Shown one piece after another: positions 8,943-18,164 of a stretch of DNA of 31,721 bases; within the stretch, counting starts at the first letter, position 1, and every line of letters begins with the position of its first letter. The stretch is taken from NCBI GenBank assembly GCA_000333855.2, contig CM007333.1:158069-189789 (forward strand), in the 5' to 3' direction. The DNA is from Endotrypanum monterogeii (Eukaryota; Euglenozoa; Kinetoplastea; Trypanosomatida; Trypanosomatidae). Position numbers and translations under genes: made by a program. The notes beneath the pieces were generated by a model. That model was given only the letters and a program-made list of their open reading frames with translations, was not told the DNA's origin and ran no database searches.

Positions 8943-9926
8943 ATGAGCTTCATATGCCGCCGCGGTACCGCGAATTGTGCACGGTTACGCCCTCCGTACC
9001 GCCTGCCGACCGCGCTTTCTTTTTTGCCGCGCAGCAGCACCACTCTTGCTAGTGCTGCAGCAACGCCAGCACTGACGTCACCTAGTGCTCCCCTCGACAT
9101 CTTCACGCCCCTGCTCACATCCTGTCCTGTCTCACCGTCATCGGTGACACCTGGCGTTGTGCTTCACACTGGCTACGCCTCTCTTCCAGTCACCGACGAG
9201 GTCCTGCTCGACGTGAGCGAAAGTGGTGGTGTGGGCACGAGCGATGTGCGCATCAAGGTCAACCATCTCACGGTAACACCATCGTATGCTGTGACAGACA
9301 TCGCCGCGCTGGAGCGGCTCATCGCAGATGCTGTGCGCCTCGTTCCCGTCACGCTGGAATCAGACACAGCACCAGCACCACTGGCGCCCTCGTCGTCCTT
9401 TCCGGTATCGGTGACATCAGTTCCACCACCAGGTTCGTCTCGGGTCTCCGCCACGATCATCGCAGATCACACGGTTCGCGAACTTCAAGTTCTTCTCGCC
9501 GAGGCCGAGCGCACTCTTGCCCCCTCCACGACACGCAAAGGTAAGATCGATCGATTTGTGTACGGTCTGTATCTGCCTCTGCTGAAGTATGGCACACTCG
9601 TATTCCTCACGACACAGTTGGTCGTGTATTTTAACTGGGTCTTCGTTGTGTTTGACTGGAACTTGGTCGAGCCGACAACTTATTTCCTCGCCTACACGGG
9701 GGTGTTATGCAGCTTGGTGTATCACTACCACCGCTGCGGTGAGGAGGGGTTCACCTGGCAGAGCATATTTCAGCGTCTCGCAGTTCGCAAGGCTGAGAAG
9801 ATGTACGCAAAGGAGCAGCTGGACGTGAAGGGTATGCTGCAGCTCCAGCGACGCATTACCTTGATCAAGGAGGAGCTGGCCCGTATGTCTGTCTCGGAGG
9901 TCGACCATCCTGGGAAGAATTCATGA
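8943..9926 (+). CDS. Mitochondrial calcium uniporter (MCU) family subunit with a non-canonical filter
   Basis: The protein has 327 residues from the ATG at 8943. The N-terminus (MSFICRRGTANCARLRPPYR and on to about residue 40) is rich in Arg/Ser/Ala and lacks acidic residues, as in a mitochondrial presequence. Residues about 65-165 form a soluble region, followed by a helix at about 170-190. The two membrane helices are near 212-236 and 245-266. Between them lies DWNLVEPTTYF (residues 238-248), which aligns with the family signature WDxxEP-x-TYF. The Glu is kept (E243) but the pore Asp is Asn (N240), and an Asp appears just before the Trp (D238). A C-terminal helical segment (about 287-320) resembles the coiled coil after the second helix in MCU proteins. 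Trypanosomes are known to have several MCU paralogues (MCU, b, c, d) that assemble together in the inner mitochondrial membrane. I cannot say which one this is. It is probably a pore-forming or pore-modifying partner. Confidence 0.9.
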   Translation: MSFICRRGTANCARLRPPYRLPTALSFLPRSSTTLASAAATPALTSPSAPLDIFTPLLTSCPVSPSSVTPGVVLHTGYASLPVTDEVLLDVSESGGVGTSDVRIKVNHLTVTPSYAVTDIAALERLIADAVRLVPVTLESDTAPAPLAPSSSFPVSVTSVPPPGSSRVSATIIADHTVRELQVLLAEAERTLAPSTTRKGKIDRFVYGLYLPLLKYGTLVFLTTQLVVYFNWVFVVFDWNLVEPTTYFLAYTGVLCSLVYHYHRCGEEGFTWQSIFQRLAVRKAEKMYAKEQLDVKGMLQLQRRITLIKEELARMSVSEVDHPGKNS

Positions 9927-10032
9927 AGCACAAGGATGATGGGGATGGAGTTCAGACAAACGCTCTTTGCGTGGTGTACAGGATAGGGCTAGTGGGAGGA
10001 ATGAGTGTGTCGCATGGGAACACAGTTACGTT

Positions 10033-10034
<2 letters not shown>

Positions 10035-10070
<36 letters not shown>

Positions 10071-10079
10071 TGTATGTGT
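10035..10079. repeat. TG microsatellite
   Basis: Perfect TG from 10035 to about 10063, continuing with TGTA interruptions to about 10079. It starts 109 bases beyond the stop codon of the MCU-like gene, so it is probably in its 3' UTR. Confidence 0.95.
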
Positions 10080-10406
10080 CTGGTGGCGTGGTGATGTCGG
10101 ACCACCATCTCGAGAACAGCAATGCTTCTCCACACGCGGATACGTACTGCATGTATAGCGAGCGGGGGGGGTAGTTGTTGTTGTTGTTTCACTTTGTTGC
10201 GGCATCTACATTTCTGGGCTCTTCCCTCTCCATCTTCGGCTTTGCCGCGTATCTATATCTATCCTCTCATCCCCTTTTCCGGCAGCTTTGATTTTTGTCA
10301 TCAGACTTATGGTTCTCCCTTGCCTTCCCTTCGTCTCTTGCGCACCTGGCCCATTGAAGGGCTTCCTAAGTCCCCATTGCTGCAATCGGCACCAGCAGTT
10401 ACTAGT

Positions 10407-10428
10407 CACACACACACACACACACACA
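10407..10428. repeat. CA microsatellite
   Basis: A perfect CA run of about 22 bases, complementary to the TG tract 330 bases upstream in the same gap. It is followed by a CAGA repeat (10448-10469). Confidence 0.9.
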
Positions 10429-10472
10429 TAGACGCAAAGCTCCCCCCACAGACAGACAGACAGACAGACGGG

Positions 10473-10493
10473 GTTTTCTCGTCTCTGAAAAAG
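10473..10493 (+). promoter_or_regulatory. Weak candidate trans-splice acceptor for the 280-residue gene
   Basis: A short pyrimidine tract (about 10473-10486) is followed by GAAAAAG, with the AG at 10492-10493. If used, the mRNA would carry an upstream ATG at 10517 that overlaps the true start out of frame. An AG at 10522-10523 would avoid it but has a poorer pyrimidine tract. Confidence 0.35.
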
Positions 10494-10535
10494 AAAAATT
10501 ATTATTATTACTTTTGATGCAAGTCATCTCCCAAG

Positions 10536-11378
10536 ATGGCCTCCGCTTTGAAGGGTAACCGGAGCGGCTCACCACTCGCAGTTGGGGGCTTTTCTACTGA
10601 TGCGCAGTGGGCGCGGCTGGCTGAGGTGCAGAAGCTGGTTGCAGCTTGGCCCAATGCAAAGGAGATCTTCGCCAAGTACATGGTGATGCGCTCCGTTGTC
10701 GGTAAGGTGAGGCCTGTTTTCGATGACTCGCTGTGTACACGAATGAAGGTGCTCTGCGAGGAGCCTGCCTTTACCATGGCAGAGGACTGCGACGACTTGG
10801 AGTCCGTCTCGATTCACGTCGTGGCGTATTTCAACGACACGTTGTTTGGGGAGGACATGAGGGAGTTGATGGTGCAGACGCGACTGCTGCGAAGTATTGG
10901 GATGGAGGGGTCGGGGTTGCGATTTCAGCGCCGCGAGAGAAGAGTCAGCGTGGCAGAGAAGGAGCGTCGTGCTGAGGGCGCCAGAGGCATCAACGGGGCG
11001 GTCAAATCGTCTACTGGCGGGCACTTATACCAGCCGAACTACCGCCCTCCGAGGCTTATCCCCGTGGGTACGGTGAGGCTGCGCCGGGTTTTAAAGACGC
11101 CGGAAACTGGAAAGCTCGGGGAGTTCGTTGCCAAGATTGAGCGTCTGTGCGTCGTCAGGAGCGTACGCTGCTTCGACGTTGGGGATGTCCTGATCAAGAC
11201 CGCGGAGAGGATTGCCCAGGACGCCTTCCATGTCCGCTGGGCCCTAATATACGCTTTGCCGAACTCCAAGAATTTTTACGCCAAGCTTCGCTATGTGCCG
11301 AGGGACAAGTCTCCTGGGACGGAGTTGCATATGCCGCCTATTCTCATGCTCAAATGCCTAGTGAATGCCTCTCTCTGA
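10536..11378 (+). CDS. Conserved-looking basic protein, function unknown
   Basis: The gene encodes 280 residues starting MASALKGNRSG, with a good start context (AAG before the ATG and G after it). The composition is that of a genuine soluble protein: helical N-terminal segments (residues about 20-125) containing acidic stretches, a strongly basic helix at about 130-150 (QRRERRVSVAEKERR), and a mixed C-terminal half ending in a hydrophobic segment (MPPILMLKCLVNASL). There is no signal peptide, membrane helix, zinc-binding cluster or nucleotide-binding motif. The Arg-rich helix could bind nucleic acid or ribosomal RNA, but that is only a guess from charge. I do not recognise a family. It sits between the MCU-like gene and a gene-poor stretch of nearly 4 kb. 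Confidence 0.85.
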   Translation: MASALKGNRSGSPLAVGGFSTDAQWARLAEVQKLVAAWPNAKEIFAKYMVMRSVVGKVRPVFDDSLCTRMKVLCEEPAFTMAEDCDDLESVSIHVVAYFNDTLFGEDMRELMVQTRLLRSIGMEGSGLRFQRRERRVSVAEKERRAEGARGINGAVKSSTGGHLYQPNYRPPRLIPVGTVRLRRVLKTPETGKLGEFVAKIERLCVVRSVRCFDVGDVLIKTAERIAQDAFHVRWALIYALPNSKNFYAKLRYVPRDKSPGTELHMPPILMLKCLVNASL

Positions 11379-11548
11379 GGGGGGAGGGGAGGAGGGGGGC
11401 GCTGCTGGACAAGCACACGCGCACAATCCAAAATGGAAATGGCGCGGTGCCGCTCTACAAAGAAAAGTAGAGCGCTGCTGATCAATTTTTTCCTCTGGCG
11501 ACGGACTTCTCGACGTCGTTCGTTTGTTCTCGCTGGTGGCGTTCAGCG

Positions 11549-11595
11549 TATATATATATATATATATAAATATATATATATTATACAAACAGACT

Positions 11596-11632
<37 letters not shown>
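11549..11632. repeat. Pair of TA microsatellites
   Basis: TA tracts at about 11549-11582 and 11599-11632 are separated by a short unique spacer. Each is self-complementary and the two can also pair with each other. They lie just beyond the stop codon of the 280-residue gene. Confidence 0.95.
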
Positions 11633-11635
<3 letters not shown>

Positions 11636-11668
11636 CATTTTTTATAATAATAGTACTCACACCTGTGT

Positions 11669-11729
11669 ATGTGTTATATATGTATATATATATATGTATA
11701 TGTATGTATATGTATATGTATGTATGTAT
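11669..11729. repeat. Imperfect TATG/TA repeat
   Basis: Mixed units of TATG, TA and TGTA follow the two TA tracts, making this about 180 bases of nearly pure alternating purine-pyrimidine DNA overall. Confidence 0.85.
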
Positions 11730-12025
11730 GCCTAAATTCATCTCAGCGAGAAAAAAAAGTCTCGACAGTTCAATTGGGCTTCGGAGTCTTCTTCCCATCT
11801 TATCCCATTCCATCTTCTCATTTCCATTTATCCCCCCTTTCCACACCCACACACGCAAGTGAGTTGGGTTATGCGTACAATCCGCTGTCGATCTTCACCC
11901 CGTAATCCCTTTTAAATTGTTATACTATATTCGCTTCAAAGGGGAAAAGAAGATGCAGTGGAGAGAAAAAAAAATAGGCAACCAGTCACACACACACGCA
12001 CACAAGGGGAGAGAGTCTGGGTGTT

Positions 12026-12130
12026 TGTGTGTGTGTGTGTGTGTGTGTTCATTTTGACTTGTAATGGTCGCTTGCACTTGGCCATTCATGGTGTGACATC
12101 CGTGGCCTACACAATGGCGCACAAACCCTA

Positions 12131-12163
<33 letters not shown>

Positions 12164-12184
12164 TGGATATGTGTGTGTGTGTGT
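12026..12184. repeat. TG, TA and TG microsatellite group
   Basis: A TG tract (12026-12048), a TA tract (about 12131-12164) and a second TG tract (about 12171-12184) are separated by unique sequence. A further short TG tract lies at about 12300-12316. Confidence 0.9.
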
Positions 12185-13209
12185 GAATGAAAATGGACAC
12201 AACGGCGGTACATCTCTACCTGACCACCAGGGTGGCAGGTAATATAAACCAACGCACACACTTTGTCGTGTCTGATTCTAAGTCTTCGCTGGGTAGGCGC
12301 GTGTGTGTGTGTGTGTAAAATTGCTGACGTTTTTTTTTAAATATATTTCCATCATCTCTCTGCTCCCCGAACTGTGTTTCGTTCTTTCCCTTTTTTTTTC
12401 GGCTTGATTTGGGAGTGGCTGTTTTACATCTTCTTTCTGGGCTGTGTTTCGGTGCTCAACTCGCTCTGTGTATGTGTAAAAAGTGGTTCTCCTTCCCCCC
12501 CCTCCTTCCCTTCCTCCCGCTTTTGGGGGGATGAGGTTGGCAAGTGGTGAGAGCGGCAGTTTTCTTTTATTATTTGTACAGCTAAAATCACATGTCTGGC
12601 AGCGGGAGGGAGGGAAGGAGGCGCGTCATCTCGTTTTGCATCATATGTTTTCCCCTTCCTCCTCATTATCCAAGACTCATCTCTGTGGCTGGTGATGCGA
12701 AGCGGAAAACTGTCAACACGTCGACTTTGTTTACACTTTTCGCATGCTGCCGCTGTCGATGCAAGCATCACCGCATCTAGGGTCTAGGGGGACAGGTGTG
12801 TGCTATGCAATCTCCTGCTTGATGCATTGCCGTCTAGCTAGCTTTTACAACCCCCTCTTTTTTTTTTCCTTTCTTCCTTTCCGGCGCTTCTGCACCCCTT
12901 TACGTGCAACCCTTGTTACCGACAAGGCTCGGTCTTTCTTTCCTCTATCGATTTAGCCCTTCATCTGTCCTTTGTTCTCCAAGGCACGCCCTCAGCTGAA
13001 GGGCAGCAACAGCAAGGAAGGGGAAGGTCACACAAGTACAGCCACGCGTACATATATATATATGTATATGTATGCGTCTGTTCACTGTGTGTGTGTGTGT
13101 GTGTGTGATGATACCATAGTCCATTGTTTCCAGAGTATACACATTGAGGACACGGGTCCTTGTTGTAAGGTTTTGTTCTTTCCTGGCCAGACAAACTCAA
13201 TCCACCTCA

Positions 13210-13625
13210 AGGAATCAATGTAAGGGGGGGGGGCGGCGGTTGTGTGGGGCAGATGCCGCGAGTTGGTGGGCAGCAATATTTCGGTCTCGCGGACAGATAT
13301 GGCGACTGAAGGGCTGAAAGTAGGCATTCTCTTACTCCGCGTATGGCAAGCTTCGAGCGGTTGACTGCGTCTCGTGCAGGTGCTGAAGAGGTGGAGCCTT
13401 GGCTTCCCCAGGGAGGCACACGCAAGGCGTTACGTTTGGTCGAAAGAACAGCACCGTTGTGCACGCCCAACCGGGGGGGGGGGCGGGGGCGACCCCATGC
13501 AGCGAGAGGCTTAGGCAGTAGGGGGGGGGAGCCATACCCTGAACAGCTTTATTCAAACGGCGAGCGGTCTCGACTGTGCTGGATGTCGTCGTCTGCCCCG
13601 TCGTTGGGCCTCAGGTACTGCTGCT
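13210..13625. mobile_element. Possible degenerate retroposon (SIDER-like), low confidence
   Basis: This patch is GC-richer and less repetitive than its surroundings, with several G-homopolymer runs (near 13213, 13472 and 13522). The stretch around 13410-13460 shows patchy similarity to 31070-31150, including the shared 9-mer AGGCGTTAC (13425-13433 and 31112-31120). Leishmania genomes carry many short degenerate retroposons (SIDERs) in intergenic and 3' UTR sequence, which would explain two diverged copies. I compared them only by eye and cannot define ends or target-site duplications. Confidence 0.25.
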
Positions 13626-13879
13626 AAAACTCTATACTCAAATTCATTGCGGTGCCCCTCGTTCTTTTCTCTTCCCTCCCCCCTGCGCGCGCGCGCGTCT
13701 GCAGGGAGGTGGGGGGGTCAGAGAAAACCTTCTTCCTGCAGACTCAAGGCTTCCTTTCACTTTCGAAGCTCCCCCAAGGATTGGGGCTCAAATCTGAAGC
13801 GCCGCAACCATGGCGAGCAGTGTGGGACTCGAGGCATGCGTGCTTCTGAATGGGTGCACATGAGCCTGATGGGAGCTAG

Positions 13880-13880
13880 A

Positions 13881-13923
<43 letters not shown>

Positions 13924-13925
13924 TA
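13880..13925. repeat. TA microsatellite
   Basis: A TA tract of about 40 bases followed by ATACATATATAC, within the gene-poor stretch. Confidence 0.95.
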
Positions 13926-14611
13926 CAAACTGACTGAGCACGCCAAAGCGCGAAGGTTGCTGACGATTCATACCTGCTAGTCTGCGTGTATGTGCGTGTG
14001 TGTGTGTGGGGGGGGGCCGCATTTCTTTTTAGTGCACTGCCTCCCCAGAAGGTATGTGAGGGGGTGGGTGGAGAATAACCCCGATGGGATCCAACTCCTA
14101 CTGAGAGCGCAACAGGAGGTAGAAAAGGAATCCAGGGAAAGGGGGGCAATGCAAACAAAGAACCCTTCCCTCGCACAGACAAAAAAAACGAAGAGAGATT
14201 GAGGTTTTCTAGAATACATAGGGCAACGTGAAGTCGTACCGACCGGTCGATGGTTCACCGCTCTAGCTGCTGCAACGTTACGCGTCGACGAGAAAATCCT
14301 ATCGCAATAGAAAAAAAAATACGATCGAAACATGGATTTGTGAACCCATATAATGTGGAAGAGCGACGACATCGGATGTATTCATCTGTCCGCTCAGGCC
14401 CGGGGAGACACCGTAAAACTTTTTTTTTCCCTCCGAGAAGTTGTAGGGTGGGGAAGAGCTTGAGAGTGTGGGTTGTGTTTTGTAACGCCCCTAAGCGACA
14501 CTTGAGTCTGGTATGCTCGCATGTGTTACCACAGGATTAATATATCTTCTGCTTTCACTTCCGTTTTCCACCCGAGGGGGACACGCACCCATCAGCAGAC
14601 ACACAAAAGCG

Positions 14612-14612
14612 C

Positions 14613-14650
<38 letters not shown>
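14612..14650. repeat. Compound CT/CA microsatellite
   Basis: CT repeats (14612-14634) pass directly into CA repeats (14634-14650). The CT part is a pyrimidine tract that could help recruit splicing factors, but no AG-plus-gene follows closely. Confidence 0.9.
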
Positions 14651-14731
14651 GCACACATATACATACACGAAAGAAAAATTCTTTGGCACCTTTGCACAGG
14701 CCCGAGTGCACATCATTGACAAGCAGAGCCA

Positions 14732-14778
14732 CCGCTCACTCCGAGAGAGTCGAGGGAATCGACTGAGGGAGTGAGTGG
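14732..14778 (+). other. Strong imperfect inverted repeat (RNA hairpin candidate)
   Basis: CTCACTCC (14735-14742) pairs with GGAGTGAG (14768-14775). An inner stem of AGTCGA (14748-14753) with TCGACT (14759-14764) closes a GGGAA loop. The outer stem can extend by a G-U and two G-C pairs. A 5 by 3 internal loop separates the two stems. No similar structure was noticed elsewhere in the window. Confidence 0.6.
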
Positions 14779-14899
14779 GGGAGCTAGATCAGCGGGATTG
14801 CGGTCTGACTTCTCTTTAAGCTTCTCCTTGTGGGGAGGCCGCCGGGGGAGAAGCGGTGGGTGGGGAGGGAGGGAAAAAGTGAAGGACGAGTCGTACGTA

Positions 14900-14966
14900 G
14901 ATATCTATCTATCTATATCTATCTATATCTATCTATATATATATATACATCTATCTACATCTATCG
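14900..14966. repeat. TATC/TA microsatellite
   Basis: Units of TATC mixed with TA and TATATC run for about 65 bases. They lie about 360 bases before the coiled-coil gene. Confidence 0.9.
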
Positions 14967-15240
14967 CGGTAAAGACATCGTATTTAGGGTAGGCGGCTGG
15001 GTGGGTAAAAAGTGGGGCACACAGGGGCCGTCGCTTCCAAGGTTCCACTGTAGGGTGATTCTTTTGGGATCGAGAGGGATGGAGGAGGCAACGCACGCCT
15101 ACAGTTGAACACAGACCTACCGCCACCTGCTGTTTGTTTGTATCTCTTGACCTGGTTGCAGCGCTCGCTCCCATCAAATCCCATAACGACGGAGCTCGTT
15201 GACTCAAAGGGGGTTTCGTTTTCATTTCGGTGTGGGACTT

Positions 15241-15260
15241 CTGGTGTCGTCCGATTTCAG
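15241..15260 (+). promoter_or_regulatory. Candidate trans-splice acceptor for the coiled-coil gene
   Basis: Moderately pyrimidine-rich sequence ends in TTTCAG, with the AG at 15259-15260. The next ATG downstream is at 15325, giving a 64-base leader. The pyrimidine tract is weaker than those of the other genes. Confidence 0.4.
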
Positions 15261-15324
15261 TTTTTTCTGGGTTACCCACCACCGCTGCGACGCCACATTT
15301 CTGCTTCCCGGTGCGGCACGTGGA

Positions 15325-16635
15325 ATGAGGCATATGGCACGGGCGACTGATAGAAACCACTACTCCGACAGTGCCTACAGGCATATTGTCCCCAGCTTAC
15401 ATCCGATCGGCTCTCGCGTGGCCGTCACTGTTGCTACCGCGTCTACAGCTCCGGAGCTCAGTACACCGATCCAGTGTCGACCACTGCAGGCGAACCCATC
15501 GCATCCACTGCTGTGGAACTACAGTACCACGGGCAATGGAGCAGGAGGATCGCAGGTGAGTCTCTCGCGGCAGCGGCACTCGGGGTCAACAGCAGGTACC
15601 GCTGTGAGTGTCATCAACGACCCGCTCTCTTCGTCCGCATCGACCCTTTCAACGCTGAGCTCGTCCTTGGCGGTGGCATTCCCCTCGGGGGACCGAAGGG
15701 ATTCGCGCCCGGTGGCTACCCATGACGGGTGTGTGGAATCCTCACACCTCTCCTCGAGCACGACTGCGCACGTTGTGCGGCCACATCGACGGTCGCAGAG
15801 CCGGATACCACCGTCCTCCTCGTCCGCGAGTGCGCTGGCAGATCCCGCTATCGCAGATTTAGGCGGTGCTGGGGCATCCCAGGTCAAAACTGGGAGAGAG
15901 AGGAAGGTAACGGCTGTGAACTACAACGCTCTCCTCCAACAAGAGCTCCAACGTCAGGAGTCGCACGATCCGGCTATGGAGACCTTGCCGAAGCTGTCGT
16001 CGTCTCCGGGCTTTGCCACCGGTGGAGTTCCGCCGGCGCAGTCGCCGTTTAATGATCGAGCAGTGGTGCATGACGCGGAGGCACGCAGCTCCCTTTGGCT
16101 GGGAGAAACGGCAACACTACCCCCCTGTGTCACTACCACCTCTGTGGTGACAGCCACTGTAGAGGGCCCCCTGCCGCCCGAGGTGCGGCGCATCATCGCT
16201 CAGAGTTGCAGCGGGGGCAGCAGTGATACAGAAACGAACGCTCTCGTTGATGCAGCGGAGAAACAGGCTCGCCGTCTCATCAGCACCGGCCGTCGCGTGA
16301 AGGTGTATCGAGAGGAGCTGACGGCTGCGGAGGAAGAGCGCAGGGATCTGTCCTCTGCCGTGGAGGAGCGCCGCATTGTGCGCTCTGCACTGCAAAGTGA
16401 GGTTGATGACATCAACGCCCGCATTGCGGCTCTCTTACAGGAGCGTGAGCTCGTTGAAACACAACTCAATACGCAGGATGAGGCGGCCGCGCGAGACGAA
16501 AGGAAGTTGGTCGAGGCCCAGGATCGAGTGAAAGTGCTGCGAAATGCCATAGACGGCATAGTGGAGGATACCGTGGTCGCGCGGATGATGCTGCGACAGC
16601 AAGTGCCCTCCCTGCACATCGAAAATTATTACTAG
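15325..16635 (+). CDS. Protein with a long C-terminal coiled coil, function unknown
   Basis: The frame encodes 436 residues from the ATG at 15325, with a second in-frame ATG three codons later. The frame is open further upstream but has no earlier ATG. Residues 1 to about 230 are low-complexity Ser/Thr/Ala/Pro, probably disordered. A short Lys/Arg and Gln/Glu segment lies around residues 190-215 (RKVTAVNYNALLQQELQRQE). Residues about 309-430 form one continuous Glu/Arg/Ala/Leu helix with heptad spacing (EERRDLSSAVEERR, ERELVETQLNTQ), a convincing coiled coil of about 120 residues that reaches almost to the C-terminus. There is no membrane segment or enzyme motif. Disordered head plus coiled-coil tail is common among trypanosomatid cytoskeletal, flagellar and kinetochore proteins, so a structural role is the likeliest guess. 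No specific family is recognised. Confidence 0.88.
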   Translation: MRHMARATDRNHYSDSAYRHIVPSLHPIGSRVAVTVATASTAPELSTPIQCRPLQANPSHPLLWNYSTTGNGAGGSQVSLSRQRHSGSTAGTAVSVINDPLSSSASTLSTLSSSLAVAFPSGDRRDSRPVATHDGCVESSHLSSSTTAHVVRPHRRSQSRIPPSSSSASALADPAIADLGGAGASQVKTGRERKVTAVNYNALLQQELQRQESHDPAMETLPKLSSSPGFATGGVPPAQSPFNDRAVVHDAEARSSLWLGETATLPPCVTTTSVVTATVEGPLPPEVRRIIAQSCSGGSSDTETNALVDAAEKQARRLISTGRRVKVYREELTAAEEERRDLSSAVEERRIVRSALQSEVDDINARIAALLQERELVETQLNTQDEAAARDERKLVEAQDRVKVLRNAIDGIVEDTVVARMMLRQQVPSLHIENYY

Positions 16636-17552
16636 AGAGCGTTTCGGGCCGTGCGCACCACGATTGTGCAAGTCTCTTGCGGCTTATTTGTGTCACTGCT
16701 GATTTCCAAAAAAAAAAAAAAATGGTTTTAGCTGGTCAGGTTTGTGTCGACACATGCGCACTTAATCACGGGTGCGCTCTTCTTCATGTTTACTAGTCTT
16801 CCCCTTTTTTTTTTTTTTTTTCACTGCTCCGTAGATCGTCATCCTTCGAGTGTTGTGGGGTGTAGGTGTCTCATCTGACTGTCAGGTGTAGGAGGGGGGG
16901 GGAATAGGGAGGGTGATATTCTACTGGTGCCACAGCGGAGGGAAGAGGAAGAAAGAGGTCTCTAGATGCCCAACGGTGGTTGACACCGACCCAAACTTTT
17001 CGGATACCTTGGTCACGACGACGGCTTCCCTTGTCGTGTTCCCTACCCTCCTCTTCTCGAACCTCCCCGACAGCCACCCGAGATACCCCGACCCACACCC
17101 GCAGAGGCAAAGTCGAACGTCGTCGCTACGGCTTGTTACATTGGCCGGAGAGAAAAAAAAAAACATCTAGTGCATTGTCCCATCGCTCTCTATTGGCTGG
17201 AGAGGTGGGGGTGGGGGTGGTGGGTAGAGATTTGGGGGATGGAGAGAAGAAGGAAGGTGGGAGTGCATCTGATCAAACGCTCTGGTGGTTAACTCTTTCC
17301 TATGCTCGTTCCTGCTTCAATTTTATCGTCCTTCACTGAGGAGGAGGAGGAGGAGATGCACATCATTGCTGCCAATACCCATTTTCACCTTGCACAGAAA
17401 GGAGGGCCTTGGGTGTGTGTACCCGTCTTCGCCCACAGACACGCATGCATGCATGCAAATACAGCCTCACAAAAGATCGACGTTCGTTAGGACCGGGTGG
17501 GGGTGGGTAGATGGCCACACCTGCGTCCATGTGATGTCTCTCGTCTCCTCCC

Positions 17553-17584
17553 TGTGTGTGTCTGTGTCTGTGTGTGTGTGTGTG
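17553..17584. repeat. TG microsatellite
   Basis: Two TG runs (17553-17560 and 17569-17584) with a TCTGTGTC interruption. CA tracts follow downstream in the same gap (17833-17852 and 18197-18224). Confidence 0.9.
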
Positions 17585-18164
17585 TTCTCGATGAAAAAAA
17601 ATTCGATGTATCACACCTGAGAAAGAGTCCACTGTGTGCTCGAGCCGGTGAGAGGAAACACGTCATTGTCATGCCCTCACGCATGACAGACTTCTTCCGC
17701 GGCGTTCCTGCAACCATGACGAGGATGATTGGTAGTCGGGGGTGGGGGTGGGGACGTTGCAGTGGTTTAAGGGCGACAGCATCTGAGGCAGTCGCGCTGT
17801 TCGCTTCACCTATGTGAATTCTTTTCCCCCTCCACACACACACGCACACACAAGCGCGCCTGCCGTCCTCGTGGTTTATTGACAATGTGCACTTCACTTT
17901 TTCTTTCCTTTCCCGTTCTTCATACTGATTTTAAGTTCTCAGCACCTCCTCTGTGTGTGCCCCCCTTCCCCCTTTCCCCCTTTCCCTCCATCCTACGACC
18001 GGGTAAGGACGCACATCTATATTCATATACACAAAGCAACCATTGTTTTTATTATTCACGCAACCTGTTTCTGTGGTTTTGCGCTTTTGGGTTGAGAATT
18101 TTTTTTTTTTCCCTGTGGAAAGCTCCACCTACTTGATCCGCAGGCGCACCTATAGGTGCACGTC

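Larger units (their letters stand above)
9927..10535. other. Intergenic region between the MCU-like gene and the next gene
   Basis: No gene is seen. It holds a TG tract (10035-10079), a C/T-rich central part, a CA tract (10407-10428), a CAGA tetranucleotide repeat (about 10448-10469) and a weak acceptor-like element followed by an ATT repeat. Confidence 0.75.
11379..15324. other. Gene-poor, repeat-rich stretch of about 3.9 kb
   Basis: No reading frame here looks like a real protein; the open frames on both strands are translated microsatellites or homopolymers. In order it holds two TA tracts (11549-11632), a TATG-type tract, TG and TA tracts near 12026-12184, C/T-rich DNA, TG at about 13087-13108, a G-run-rich GC patch (13210-13620) that could be a degenerate retroposon, a TA tract (13880-13924), a CT/CA tract, a strong hairpin (14732-14778) and a TATC repeat. 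Its size suggests a long 3' UTR, a non-coding RNA or a former gene, but nothing decides between these. Confidence 0.7.

Noticed and set aside
13343..13627. Open frame of 94 codons on the + strand in the gene-poor stretch
   Set aside because: The codons run through G-homopolymers and the composition is Arg/Gly/Pro-biased. It is better explained by the possible degenerate retroposon than by a gene.
14250..14300. GGTTCACCGC as a tRNA B box
   Set aside because: It departs from the GGTTCGANNCC consensus, and no A box, acceptor stem or cloverleaf could be drawn around it.
14611..14966. CRISPR-like or satellite array
   Set aside because: The repeats are di- and tetranucleotide microsatellites with no unique spacers of regular length.
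14929..15384. Open frame of 151 codons on the - strand
   Set aside because: It covers a TATC microsatellite and the leader of the coiled-coil gene. It has no family features and no pyrimidine-AG signal on that strand.
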